Positions 14,425 through 23,752 of a DNA stretch of 46,532 bases are shown piece after piece. Position 1 is the stretch's first letter. The number at the start of each line of letters is the position of its first letter. The DNA is from Defluviitaleaceae bacterium (GTDB lineage: Bacteria > Bacillota > Clostridia > Lachnospirales > WQUN01). Under the pieces are notes generated by a model, which saw only the letters and a list, made by a program, of their open reading frames with translations, was not told where the DNA came from and did not search any database. The stretch is taken from NCBI GenBank assembly GCA_009786685.1, contig WQRQ01000008.1:1-46532 (forward strand), in the 5' to 3' direction. Both the position numbers and the translations under genes were made by a program.

Positions 14425-17340
14425 TTAATCCTCACCCAGCTTTAGGGCTTGGTCTATGCGGATTCTTGATATGAAGGAGATTAGTATGGCTACGCATATT
14501 ACTACCATCGTGGCCATTACTGTGTATAGGGTGGTGTAGTCTCTTGTTTCCATTACTACTATCATGGGGATTACTTGGTTGGAGTAGGCCAGTTGTATCA
14601 GGGGTACGTACAGGCGGGCGGTGAGTTCGCCTACGACTGCGCCTATTATCAGGGCGGTTAGGGTGATGAGGATTTGCTCGTGGATTAGCATTGCGATTAT
14701 GCTTTTCATGCGCATACCCATTGCGCGGAATATGCCGAATTGCAGCACGCGTTCGCGGATGGAAAGCAGCCAGTAGATGAGGAAGCCGCTAAAACAGATG
14801 AGTAAGGTGGCGATAAAGTTTACCGTAAGCACGCCGTTTGTGCCTTGGATTAGTGGGTCGAGGCGGGTTTGTACTACGGCGTTGCTCACGTCGTTGATGG
14901 CTACATAGGGGTGGCGAAGGCCGCGCAGATGTGCATTGCGCATGGCTTCTTGAGTGACAGGTCGCAGGCCGTTTTCTTGCATAAAGTCGTGGAAGAATTG
15001 GTTTGTTTCCGTGTTTGTGCGCAGCCATACGTCGTATGGCCATACGCCCCATTGGTGGTGGAAAAAGCCCAGATTTCCCACTACAAGGTGATTGTCTTGG
15101 ATGATTGTGTTGTCGTCCGCGAGGGTGGTTTGTGTAAACGGCTCGAAGGTGGGGAAGCGTTCCAAAAAGCCTATGATTACCATGGGCGGGGTTTCGCTGT
15201 GTATGATACGAGGGTTTTGGTCAGGGGGAAGGGAGGCTTCCCAGATTCTCCATTGATGTTCCAGTATTATCGTGTTGCCCACGACAAAGCCCCTGTCGCG
15301 AAAGCTTTCTGAGACGAGTATGCCGTTTGGTACTTGTGACAGCACATTCAAATAATAATTTATGTGAATAGGAAGAAAATCGTCACGAAACCACGCCGCA
15401 TACCCAAAGCTTTGCGTTTCTATTGCCATGAGGGTTATGTTGGAGGTTGGCATTTCTCCGCGGCCCGGTCCTGTTCGTCTGCCGGATACTTCTTCGGTTT
15501 TTACGCGGGTTATCACTTCGATTTCTTCGAAGTCGTCGAAGCGGGTGAGGCTTGGCTCGTTAAAGATGAGTTCTCCCGCAAAGCCAAAAGCAAACTGATG
15601 TCGGTTGTTTGGCCATAACTCGCGGAAGGTAAAATCCGTGCCGCCAAGGTAGCGTGTTTCGTGTTCTGCATTAAGGTTAATTGTGCGTGCCGTTTGTGCC
15701 GAGAAAATCCCGATTGCCATGGTAAACACAAGAAAAATCATAATAAATTGCTCCTCGCCGGAGCTACGCGCAACACGTACAAGCGCGGTGTATAGCGAAA
15801 CAGGCATAAAACGCCGCCCGATAAAAAATACAAGCTTAACAATGTAAGGGAAAACCCTGAGACAAAACAGCCCAAGCCCCACCATAAACAGCGTGGAGGA
15901 TAAAAACAGTGTAGGGTCGATAAAATCGCGGGGTATATTGCCCAGCATTTCTTGCTGATTATTAAAATTCCAAATGCCGTAAACGGAAAAACCAAGGCAG
16001 GCGATATCCAAAAAATACCGTTGCCACAAGGCCTTTTTTAATTTACCGTCCTTGCCGCGCTTAAACTCGACTATGCCCAGCTTTGAGAAGCGGATAACGG
16101 GCAAAACCATGGCGAAAAACGAAAACAAAGACGCCGCGCCGCCAAAAACAAGCACCTGCGGTGATATCTCCACGACTATGTTGGAACGCCCCATAAGCTC
16201 CAAAAATCCGCTGCTCGCGCCGAGTATATGGCAAATGCCGACACCCAAGGCCAGCCCAAGCGGCAACGCGATAAGTCCAACAAACAAGCCCTGCCCTACA
16301 TATATCCCAAAGATTTGCAGGCGGCTCGCTCCGCGGCTTTTTAGTACGGAGATATCGTTTTGTTCCAGTTGTAAAATTTTGCGGCTTACCACGTAGATGT
16401 AAAACGCGAGTAAAAAATAAATGGGGACTTGCAGGATGATTAATGCAATATTAAATTCTGCGGCGCGCTCTACGTGGTCTTGCAAGAGGTCGTAGAAATT
16501 TTGGTGGAAGTTCCATTGCTGCGAGGCTGCAAAACGCTCGTTAATGGCGGCGATTGCGTTCATGTAATTGCGGATGCTGCCGCCTGTCATTTGCATGTAG
16601 TCGTGGACGCTATGCCATGATACCGTCAGGCGGTAGTCGAATGCATAGTTTTCTATAAAGCGGTTTGGTACAAGGTTTTGGTGGATTAGTACGTCGCGGG
16701 TGAAATCAGGGCTTGTGACTGCCCAAAACGGGCTGCCATGCTCATGGATTTCGAAAATGCCTACCACTTGCGCAAGTAGGTATGGTTTGCCCGCTTCTTG
16801 GTCGTATACGTTTTCTATGCGTATCAGTTCATCCAATAACAGGTCTTGTTGGAGCATTGCCGCGCTCATTGCGATTATTTCTATTATTTCTGTTTGGCCT
16901 TGTATGACCGGGTTTTCCGAGGGCATTCTGCCGTGGGTTATGGTTATGTTTTCTTCCATGCCCTGTACGCCGAGCAGATTTATCCTGCGTCCTGCGGGGT
17001 ATGTTTGCCAGTTTGCCAAGCTGTAGGCTTTGATGGTTTGTGCGGGTATTCCGATTTGCGCCATTACCTCGGGGAAGACGGTGTCGGTTGTAAATCTGTA
17101 GACTTGAGCCTCGTAGCCCGCAGCGGCGTTGCTAAAATGCAAACTAAGCTGCGAAAACGCAGGATAAATACCGTCGTTAACCTGCCTGAGACGCATTGCC
17201 TGGTGCGCCATCCGCGTAATCGTCGCATTGGAATACATAGGCGTGGACGAAGTAATGCCAATGAGCAGAATATTACCTGCCAACAGGCATAAAAGCAGCC
17301 ATTTGTTTTTCCACATTTTACGCAGTAAGAAATTTATCAT
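14425..17340 (-). CDS. Large FtsX-type ABC permease of the three-adaptor exporter
   Basis: 971 residues. Helix 1 is at 13-31, followed by a long external domain (about 35-300). Helices cluster at about 303-560 (including IALIILQVPIYFLLAFYIY and IMIFLVFTMAIGIFS). A second external domain follows (about 560-835), then three final helices near 841, 880-906 and 946. The last part (FGIFRAMGMRMKSI ... RIRIDQALKLGED) is typical of FtsX C-termini. About ten helices in one chain suit a permease that forms the whole channel and pairs with two ATPases. The ATG overlaps the stop of the preceding adaptor gene (ATGA). It is the last of seven genes. Confidence 0.85.
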   Translation of the reverse strand: MINFLLRKMWKNKWLLLCLLAGNILLIGITSSTPMYSNATITRMAHQAMRLRQVNDGIYPAFSQLSLHFSNAAAGYEAQVYRFTTDTVFPEVMAQIGIPAQTIKAYSLANWQTYPAGRRINLLGVQGMEENITITHGRMPSENPVIQGQTEIIEIIAMSAAMLQQDLLLDELIRIENVYDQEAGKPYLLAQVVGIFEIHEHGSPFWAVTSPDFTRDVLIHQNLVPNRFIENYAFDYRLTVSWHSVHDYMQMTGGSIRNYMNAIAAINERFAASQQWNFHQNFYDLLQDHVERAAEFNIALIILQVPIYFLLAFYIYVVSRKILQLEQNDISVLKSRGASRLQIFGIYVGQGLFVGLIALPLGLALGVGICHILGASSGFLELMGRSNIVVEISPQVLVFGGAASLFSFFAMVLPVIRFSKLGIVEFKRGKDGKLKKALWQRYFLDIACLGFSVYGIWNFNNQQEMLGNIPRDFIDPTLFLSSTLFMVGLGLFCLRVFPYIVKLVFFIGRRFMPVSLYTALVRVARSSGEEQFIMIFLVFTMAIGIFSAQTARTINLNAEHETRYLGGTDFTFRELWPNNRHQFAFGFAGELIFNEPSLTRFDDFEEIEVITRVKTEEVSGRRTGPGRGEMPTSNITLMAIETQSFGYAAWFRDDFLPIHINYYLNVLSQVPNGILVSESFRDRGFVVGNTIILEHQWRIWEASLPPDQNPRIIHSETPPMVIIGFLERFPTFEPFTQTTLADDNTIIQDNHLVVGNLGFFHHQWGVWPYDVWLRTNTETNQFFHDFMQENGLRPVTQEAMRNAHLRGLRHPYVAINDVSNAVVQTRLDPLIQGTNGVLTVNFIATLLICFSGFLIYWLLSIRERVLQFGIFRAMGMRMKSIIAMLIHEQILITLTALIIGAVVGELTARLYVPLIQLAYSNQVIPMIVVMETRDYTTLYTVMATMVVICVAILISFISRIRIDQALKLGED

Positions 17341-18545
17341 CGCGCACCACCTGCAATCACAACATATTGCCCCGGCTCCACTCCCGAAAGGACATGCTGA
17401 TACTGTCCGCTAATGTACAGCCCCGGGGTAATAAAACGCTGCCTAAACACGCCGTCATCGTAAATAATTACATAGTATGTCTCGACAGGGAGTTCCAGTA
17501 TTGTCACGAGTACTGTATTAATCGCGGCGAAGGGCAGCCATATGCTTTCTCCGTACATGTTTTGTGTGGGATATGCCCGACGACCATCATACCTGCGAAG
17601 CTGTGTCCAGTTACCTTCCAGTCGGTATAATGCGTTTGCGATTCCTTCATAGGAAAGAGGACGCAGTATGAAATTTGCACCTGCTCCTCTAAACCCGCCC
17701 GCGAATGGGTCGCTTGCCACCTTTGCGTAAAATTCTTCGCCTGCAAGAGAAATGGGAACGATGTCGCCGTAGCGGAAAATATGCGCACCCGGGCCGGGAA
17801 CATTAAAAAATACCGTGTCCACGTCTGCGATGGATACTATGACGCGGTTTTCCGCGATGGTTGTGCCTTCTCGGATTGCCGCGATAGATGTAATAAGCCC
17901 GTCGAAAGGCGCGGTGATGTACTCCGCCGCAAAAAGAAACTCGGTGTCGGCTATACTTTCACGTGCGTTTTGTATGGCGCGTTGGGTTTGGGTTATAAAT
18001 TGCTCGTATTCCAGCTCTCGGATTGCGAGATTAATAATCGCCCGCTCACGCGCTGTGGCGACGGCTGTGTCAACCTCGCGCTCCAAATCCTGTATCTCTA
18101 TCCGCCGCCTGTATCGCTCGTCCCGGAAGTCCGTTTCCATTTGTCGCAGGTCGTTTACCGCTCGCCTGTGCCGCGCAATCTCGATATCCGTAGGCTCATA
18201 AAAACCCGACGCCAAAATATCACCCTCGCGCACCATATCACCCTCCGATACATAAAACTGTCGAAAGCTTAGGTTTTCCATCTCAAAGGGTAGGTCGTAA
18301 TGCCTGAAAAATTCTATGCTGAAAACTATATTGCGCGTACTCACCCGTGTGTCCAAAAACACAGGCGCGTAACGCGGCAACGCAGCCGTGGCCTCCGCCC
18401 GTTCGAAAGCCATAATTAATCCCGCATTAACGGCGTCATCAAACGAGCCGATAGTGGAAGTCTCGAATTCTGCGCCACATGCGGTTAGGAGCAAAAAGAG
18501 TACACCGAAAATGAATGGGAGACTTTTACCGTACAAGCACAACAT
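17337..18545 (-). CDS. Lipoprotein adaptor 3 (HlyD/MacA-like)
   Basis: About 402 residues with a lipoprotein signal; Cys23 follows LLLTA. The lipoyl-like half (FYVSEGDMVREGDILASG) is followed by a coiled-coil stretch rich in Arg/Glu (about 95-175), the second half (ITAPFDGLITSI) and a beta domain, ending SGVEPGQYVVIAGG. The start is uncertain: the ATG at 18545 lies in the end of the preceding gene, with AAGGGG directly before it, and a TTG at 18536 has better spacing. It overlaps the permease start by ATGA. It is expected to be anchored outside the membrane and to contact the permease. Confidence 0.8.
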   Translation of the reverse strand: MLCLYGKSLPFIFGVLFLLLTACGAEFETSTIGSFDDAVNAGLIMAFERAEATAALPRYAPVFLDTRVSTRNIVFSIEFFRHYDLPFEMENLSFRQFYVSEGDMVREGDILASGFYEPTDIEIARHRRAVNDLRQMETDFRDERYRRRIEIQDLEREVDTAVATARERAIINLAIRELEYEQFITQTQRAIQNARESIADTEFLFAAEYITAPFDGLITSIAAIREGTTIAENRVIVSIADVDTVFFNVPGPGAHIFRYGDIVPISLAGEEFYAKVASDPFAGGFRGAGANFILRPLSYEGIANALYRLEGNWTQLRRYDGRRAYPTQNMYGESIWLPFAAINTVLVTILELPVETYYVIIYDDGVFRQRFITPGLYISGQYQHVLSGVEPGQYVVIAGGAR

Positions 18546-19614
18546 CCCCTTCCTCCAAGCCATAGAGTACCTCGATGTAGGTGTCGGTGACTATGCCTAT
18601 TCTTATGAAGGTGAGTTCTTGCTCACCGTTTGGGGTTATTCTGTATACGGTGTTTATGTCGCGTGCCGTGGATACTGCGTTTGGGGGTATGCGTAGGGTG
18701 TTTTCCGATAAGAGTGTTGTGTATACGATGGAGGCGTACGCGCCTATGGGCGGTATTGTGCCGCAGGGGGGCGGGATTATCTCGTATCGCCAACGTGGCA
18801 ACTCGCCCAAGAGTTGAAGGCGGGCGATTTCTTCCATGGATATTGTGATACGCTCCAGGTCGTAGAAGAGACCGTTAATATAGGCGCGGATACGGGGCGC
18901 GTCGCGCAGGCTTACGTGTAAAAGTGTGTTTAGGTCTTTTACGAAGATTTCGTTTGAGTAATGCAGGTAAATTGTAAAGGGGAATGTGATAAGCGTAATT
19001 ATGCCGTCGGTCGGTGCGTAAAGCCGCGTGTCGTGTAGGAGTGTGCTAATCTCTGCGATGTTGCGTCGGGTGTCCGCTATGTCAAGTTGGCGTGTTTGTG
19101 CAGTGTGCGTGTGGAGGAGTTCTGCGCGTTCGATTTCGAGGAGGATGTTATCTGCGGCTCGGATTGCTTCCGCGTCGAAGGCTGCGGCGGCTCGGCTCAT
19201 TGCTTCGTTGTAGTCGAGGTGGCGCAGGGCTATGTTAAGGGCGAAAATTTCTGCTTCTATTGCGTTGCTTCTTATCATGTCTGCGAGGTGCTGCTCTGCT
19301 TGGTTTATTTGTTCGTCTATGTCTTCCGTGCAAAGGCGGGCGAGTAGTTGGCCTTGGGTTACTTCGTCACCTTCATTTACATACACTGCGGCTATGTTGC
19401 CGCTTATTTCAAATGAAAGGGGAACGGAATCCACGCGCACTACGCCGTGACGCACCGCCAATTGCTCCACCGTGCCGCGTGAAACCGTGTAAAGGTCGGG
19501 CGCGGCGGCGGCAAAGCCCGCGGCTTCCAAGAGCGCGGGGCCTTCCGATTGCGGGAAGCCTTCCGAGGCACAGCCCGCGAGTATAAAAATAAGTACGGCG
19601 ACAAGTTTTTTCAC
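18526..19614 (-). CDS. Lipoprotein adaptor 2 (HlyD/MacA-like)
   Basis: 362 residues with a lipobox (LAGC, Cys15). A lipoyl-like half (VYVNEGDEVTQGQLLARL) precedes a helical hairpin rich in Ala/Glu/Arg (about 90-190), the second half (LYAPTDGIITLI) and beta domains, ending VLYGLEEGDVVLVR. The GTG start overlaps the stop of adaptor 1 (GTGA). It resembles its two neighbours in plan but is clearly different in sequence, so the three are paralogues rather than recent copies. Confidence 0.82.
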   Translation of the reverse strand: MKKLVAVLIFILAGCASEGFPQSEGPALLEAAGFAAAAPDLYTVSRGTVEQLAVRHGVVRVDSVPLSFEISGNIAAVYVNEGDEVTQGQLLARLCTEDIDEQINQAEQHLADMIRSNAIEAEIFALNIALRHLDYNEAMSRAAAAFDAEAIRAADNILLEIERAELLHTHTAQTRQLDIADTRRNIAEISTLLHDTRLYAPTDGIITLITFPFTIYLHYSNEIFVKDLNTLLHVSLRDAPRIRAYINGLFYDLERITISMEEIARLQLLGELPRWRYEIIPPPCGTIPPIGAYASIVYTTLLSENTLRIPPNAVSTARDINTVYRITPNGEQELTFIRIGIVTDTYIEVLYGLEEGDVVLVR

Positions 19615-20630
19615 AGTATTATCAACTCCCCTGTCTCCAGCCCGCTAAGGATTTGTGTGTATTGTGTGGATTGTATGCCGATTTCTACGTGGCGTCGGCG
19701 GCGGATGTCGTCTTCTAAGACAAATACAAAATGCCGGTCGCCGTCTCGCCGCAAAGCGCGTGACGGTATGGCGATTACGTCGGATACCATATCAAACACA
19801 TGCACTATCCGCCCCAGTGTGCCGGATTCGAAAACCAAATCCTCGCCGCCTATTATGTTAAACCACGCAGTGGTAGGGTGGGGGTCAAACCCGTCGGGGA
19901 TGATGGCCTCTACTTCCACGGCCAAGGCCATCGGCACAATTGTCATAGTAAACCTGTCCCCGGGCGAAATATAAGCCGCCACTGTATGCCGCTGTGCGCG
20001 GAAAAAAGCCTGCTCCATATCCTCCACAATGGCAACGGTAGCCGAGACGGAAGAAAGCTGCCCCTCGATAAAGCCCATCACATTGCGCACAACGCCGTCG
20101 ATTGGCGAAAAAACAAAACGGTCAAGCTCCGCAGAAATAAGTGCCTCATAATCCAGTATTAAAAAATACATAGCGGTATCAAGCCGCTCCCGCTCACTTA
20201 GGTAGAAATAATCATCCAGCGGCACGCCTGTGGTCTCTGCCATTCGAAGGCTGAACTCATGCCGCTCCTGTAGCTGGCGGATTTGCAAGGCAAGCCGCTC
20301 ACGGTCTCGGCGTACTTCTTCGATGTCTTCTTGATTTTCGGGGTCTTTTAGTGATGCGATTACTTGGCCCTGGGTTACAACATCGCCGTTTGATACATGT
20401 ATTTCTTCGATTTCTAAGCCTGCGCGGGCGAAGTTTAGTATATATCGTATTTCGGAATTAAATATGGGCAACAAAACCGCGTCGGAAACAACATCCCCGC
20501 GCTGCACAGGTATTGTATTAAAAACAACATCCGCGGGCGGCTCAAACATCGGCAGGGGAGCTTCCTCGTCGATGGGAAGCGCGCCGCAAGCCGTAAACAA
20601 GAATACCGCGAGCAAAAATAGTTTTTTCAT
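19611..20630 (-). CDS. Lipoprotein adaptor 1 (HlyD/MacA-like)
   Basis: 339 residues with a lipobox (FTAC, Cys15). The first lipoyl half (IHVSNGDVVTQGQVIASL) is followed by a coiled coil (about 95-140), the second half (VFSPIDGVVRNV), beta domains and the end ILSGLETGELIIL. The ATG at 20630 overlaps the TGA of the secreted-protein gene (ATGA) and has GAGG 8 bases upstream, so it is chosen over an upstream in-frame ATG at 20657. Confidence 0.82.
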   Translation of the reverse strand: MKKLFLLAVFLFTACGALPIDEEAPLPMFEPPADVVFNTIPVQRGDVVSDAVLLPIFNSEIRYILNFARAGLEIEEIHVSNGDVVTQGQVIASLKDPENQEDIEEVRRDRERLALQIRQLQERHEFSLRMAETTGVPLDDYFYLSERERLDTAMYFLILDYEALISAELDRFVFSPIDGVVRNVMGFIEGQLSSVSATVAIVEDMEQAFFRAQRHTVAAYISPGDRFTMTIVPMALAVEVEAIIPDGFDPHPTTAWFNIIGGEDLVFESGTLGRIVHVFDMVSDVIAIPSRALRRDGDRHFVFVLEDDIRRRRHVEIGIQSTQYTQILSGLETGELIIL

Positions 20631-22831
20631 CGTGTAATCCTCATTTGACGCGCCCAACTGCGTGGTATCCAGATTTCCAAATCCTCGCCCAAGGCCGCCG
20701 TTACGGTAATACGGCCATTGGCGGGCAGAATAATATCGCCGTCCTCGGGCAAATCGCGGCGGACGTCCACAGGGCGCTGCGGCACATAAACTTCTCTCGG
20801 GATATACTCCGTACGCGGGCCTGTGTAAATAGGCTCGGGCATAATCCCCAAGTATTCAAAAAGCGTAGACCAACCCGGCGGGAAAAGGTCGCCGGGGTTA
20901 ATCACTTCCCCGGGCATAATAACAGCGTCAAACTCCCGCACCCACTCACCCGGCCCGGAAACATGAAAGCCCGCACGCGTTGTACGACTGTTGTTAGCCA
21001 GCGCAAAAGCCGTGGCGGCACGGTTAAACAAATTTACAGAACGCCCCGGCGCAACGGTAATCCGATAAAGCGGCTCCTCCGCAACCGAACGCAATCGTAA
21101 ATACCGCCCATACCATTCCTGCGGAAATACCACGGAAAGCGTAACATCCTCCTGCGGCATAATAGTAATCCGTCGGTTAACAGGCAGCAAATACCACCCA
21201 AACAGCCCAAAGCCGTAATCCATCACAATATTGCCCTGTGTGGCAGCCATCACAAAATCATATGCATACTCGGCGTAGTCCTCTCCCTCGTTTTGCACAA
21301 GAAGGAGACGATTACGCGCCCTGTCGATATTATCAATCTGCAAAACCTCGCCGTAGGAAAGCACTCGGCGGTATAACGCAGGGTAATCGCGCTGCTCTAT
21401 GGTGAGCGCGGCAAGCTGCGGATAAATCAGCACCGCGCCGTCATCGGACGAGAACACGGCGGACTGCCCGCTTTCCAGCAAAAACCGGCCATCGTGGGGG
21501 ATACGCCCGAATGTTAAAATTGTCCCGCCATCATCCTTGAGGAGAAAATCTATGCCTGTTTCTTCTATAGAATACACGGAGAACGGGATATCGCGCCCTG
21601 TGGTGTTTTCTGCATAAACGGCAGGCGACAAAACGCGCCGCGTAAGCGCGGGCAAAGCGGAAGCACGATACGACACCGCAGGGATATCCGGCACGCTTGC
21701 CGAAACCGGCGACAAAGCCGTAACCACAACCATACTATCCGAAGGCACAGTCACAGACGCCCGCTCACCGATAAAATCACGCACCACGTTAAAAAACAAA
21801 TCATCGTCGTCGCAAAGGGTGACATACTCAAAGCTAAACTCGCCCATATCCTCGGCGCAACGCAAAAACACCGTATGCGTCCTAAGCGGGTCGGTATTGG
21901 TAATCTCAATGGAACGCCCCGCCTGCAAGGTGACATAAACAGGCGATTCTGCGCCCCCCTCTACCACAAGGTCGCCAAGCCAAGCATACGGAAAATACAA
22001 CTCACCATCCGCCAATGCGGTAACACTAACCGACTGCCTCGCCGCAAGCCGTATCTCGTCACTTTCCGTCTCGCCATGGCGCACAACATGCCCGTCCCGC
22101 CCACGAATCACATACTCATAAGCAAAAAAATTATCCTCGGAAAACACCCGCAAAGTATACACGGTATCCCCTGTGTTAGTCACATCATAAACCTGCCCCA
22201 AAATCAGCTCCAGCCGTTGTAATGCCTGCGCCGGAGCGGTTTTATCCAAAACATCTATCTGCCATAAATTGTCAGGAAAGTATACTTCCAGTAGCTCCGC
22301 GCTCACGGTAATCGTCCCACCCGCAGGTACACTCAAAACAGGCAACCGCGCCGCCCGCTCAAAATGCGTAACAACCCCGTTTCTGTTAGCCACCACAAAA
22401 TCAAAATACCCCGCAGCATTAGTCCGAATTTGCAAACGCTCCGTGCCTGTATTTTCCAGCATTATCGTGTCGCCGCTAACAGCAATCTGCCGCAAAGCCG
22501 CCCCCGCCCGCTCCGCAACCCGCACCCGCGAAGAATCAAACGTAACGGTTATCGGAGATAACGGCGCAACCTCCGCTACCCCGATGCCACTAACACTAAA
22601 CCGCCCCGCCGCAAACCCAAACCGCGTAACAGCCCCCTCATAATCCCACAAAACAATCTGATACCGCCCCGTCCCCGCCACATCAACATGCGAAACAACC
22701 CGAGCGTCCAACCCCGTAAACGTATAAACATACCCCGGCTGCAAAGTCCGAGTTTGCCGAGACGCCTGCATCCCAATCGGCGCAAGCAAAAATGTCAAAA
22801 ATAAACATCCGACAAAAAATTTCCGTAGCAT
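20627..22831 (-). CDS. Large secreted beta-rich protein of unknown function
   Basis: 734 residues. A signal peptide (about 1-23, LFLTFLLAPIGMQA) is followed by no further membrane helix or lipobox. The mature part is a series of about six beta-rich stretches, each built around phrases like LILGQVYDVTNTGDT, LQAGRSIEITNTDP, LSYGEVLQIDNID and VAPGRSVNLFNRA, then a Pro-rich stretch (PIYTGPRTEYIPREVYVP) near residues 670-690. Repeated sandwich-like modules with surface or carbohydrate/peptide-binding roles are possible, but no named family is recognised. AGGAGG precedes the ATG. Its place between the ATPases and adaptors suggests it is an exterior partner of the exporter. Residues around IDVLDKTAP are encoded by the dispersed repeat. 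Confidence 0.75.
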   Translation of the reverse strand: MLRKFFVGCLFLTFLLAPIGMQASRQTRTLQPGYVYTFTGLDARVVSHVDVAGTGRYQIVLWDYEGAVTRFGFAAGRFSVSGIGVAEVAPLSPITVTFDSSRVRVAERAGAALRQIAVSGDTIMLENTGTERLQIRTNAAGYFDFVVANRNGVVTHFERAARLPVLSVPAGGTITVSAELLEVYFPDNLWQIDVLDKTAPAQALQRLELILGQVYDVTNTGDTVYTLRVFSEDNFFAYEYVIRGRDGHVVRHGETESDEIRLAARQSVSVTALADGELYFPYAWLGDLVVEGGAESPVYVTLQAGRSIEITNTDPLRTHTVFLRCAEDMGEFSFEYVTLCDDDDLFFNVVRDFIGERASVTVPSDSMVVVTALSPVSASVPDIPAVSYRASALPALTRRVLSPAVYAENTTGRDIPFSVYSIEETGIDFLLKDDGGTILTFGRIPHDGRFLLESGQSAVFSSDDGAVLIYPQLAALTIEQRDYPALYRRVLSYGEVLQIDNIDRARNRLLLVQNEGEDYAEYAYDFVMAATQGNIVMDYGFGLFGWYLLPVNRRITIMPQEDVTLSVVFPQEWYGRYLRLRSVAEEPLYRITVAPGRSVNLFNRAATAFALANNSRTTRAGFHVSGPGEWVREFDAVIMPGEVINPGDLFPPGWSTLFEYLGIMPEPIYTGPRTEYIPREVYVPQRPVDVRRDLPEDGDIILPANGRITVTAALGEDLEIWIPRSWARQMRITR
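22216..22257. repeat. Dispersed repeat, copy C, inside a coding sequence
   Basis: On the plus strand this ends with GGTTTTATCCAAAACATCTA (22238-22257), identical over 20 bases to copy A at 1232-1251. The preceding bases (AATGC...CGG) are related but about 9 bases shorter, which preserves the frame. Here it encodes part of the secreted protein (IDVLDKTAP on the minus strand). Confidence 0.5.
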
Positions 22832-22849
22832 GTGAATTCCTCCTAAACG

Positions 22850-23752
22850 TCAAAGTTTTGGTGAAGCCGGCTTGCAAAGTATAACTCGCCCGTCCTTGTC
22901 CATATGTATGTGAAGGCGATTGCTGTCGAGGTTCATTTGGTCGAGGATGGCGCGTGGTATTTGGACGCGGCCTGCGCGGTCGAGGACGGCGTATTCTATT
23001 TGTTCGGCTGTCCACCCCGAAAGGTTTGATAGCTGCTCCGAGTAGTTTGTTATGAACTCTGATGAGGTTTTGCCGTCTCGGATGGCTACTACGCGTTGTA
23101 CTTTTTTTGCGATTTCGCGGTCGTGGGTTACTATTACTATGGTTGTGCCGAGTTCTGCATTTATTTTGCGGAACATGTTTAGGATAAGGTCGGTGGTGGA
23201 GGTGTCTACGCTGCCTGTGGGTTCGTCGGCCAAGAGGACGGCGGGGTGGTTGGCGAGGGACAGGGCTAGGGCTACGCGTTGTTGTTCGCCGCCCGAGAGT
23301 TGGGACAGGCGGTGCTTTACGCGCTTTTCCATGCCTGTTAGCTCAAGGAGCTGTAGGGCGCGTTCGCGTTTGTTTTTTATTGGGTTTTTGCGGTTAAATT
23401 GCATTGGCATCATTACGTTTTCGAGGGAGGTGAGGTAGGGGATTAGGTTGCGGGCGTTGTTTTGCCATACAAAGCCTACAGTGGAGGTTTTGTACTCTAC
23501 GAGGTCTCGCTCGCGCATTTTAAACAGGTCTTTGCCGTCTACGATTAGCTGCCCTGCGGAGGGCTTGTCAAGACCGCCTATCATGTTAAGTAAGGTTGAT
23601 TTTCCGCTGCCGCTGTTGCCTATTATTGCCATGATTTCGCCGCGCTCTATTGTTAGGTCAAGGCCTTGCAGGGCCAGGACTTCTACGTCCTTTGTTTTGT
23701 AGATTTTTACCAAGCCTTCGGCAATTATTACATTATCGGTTTCGGATTTCAT
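22850..23752 (-). CDS. ABC ATPase with C-terminal AbrB/SpoVT-like domain
   Basis: 300 residues. The MacB-type ATPase part has Walker A GNSGSGKST (45-53), Q-loop FVWQ (94-97), signature LSGGEQQR (152-159), Walker B VLLADEPTGSVD (172-183) and the switch histidine in VTHD. After about residue 230 comes an extension ending in a clear AbrB/MazE-like swapped-hairpin pattern: LDRAGRVQIPRAILDQM at 257-273, then RLHIHMDKDGRVILCK. Such domains usually dimerise and bind DNA in transition-state regulators, so here it may mediate dimerisation or regulation. GGAGAG precedes the ATG, which overlaps the first ATPase gene by 20 bases. Confidence 0.87.
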   Translation of the reverse strand: MKSETDNVIIAEGLVKIYKTKDVEVLALQGLDLTIERGEIMAIIGNSGSGKSTLLNMIGGLDKPSAGQLIVDGKDLFKMRERDLVEYKTSTVGFVWQNNARNLIPYLTSLENVMMPMQFNRKNPIKNKRERALQLLELTGMEKRVKHRLSQLSGGEQQRVALALSLANHPAVLLADEPTGSVDTSTTDLILNMFRKINAELGTTIVIVTHDREIAKKVQRVVAIRDGKTSSEFITNYSEQLSNLSGWTAEQIEYAVLDRAGRVQIPRAILDQMNLDSNRLHIHMDKDGRVILCKPASPKL

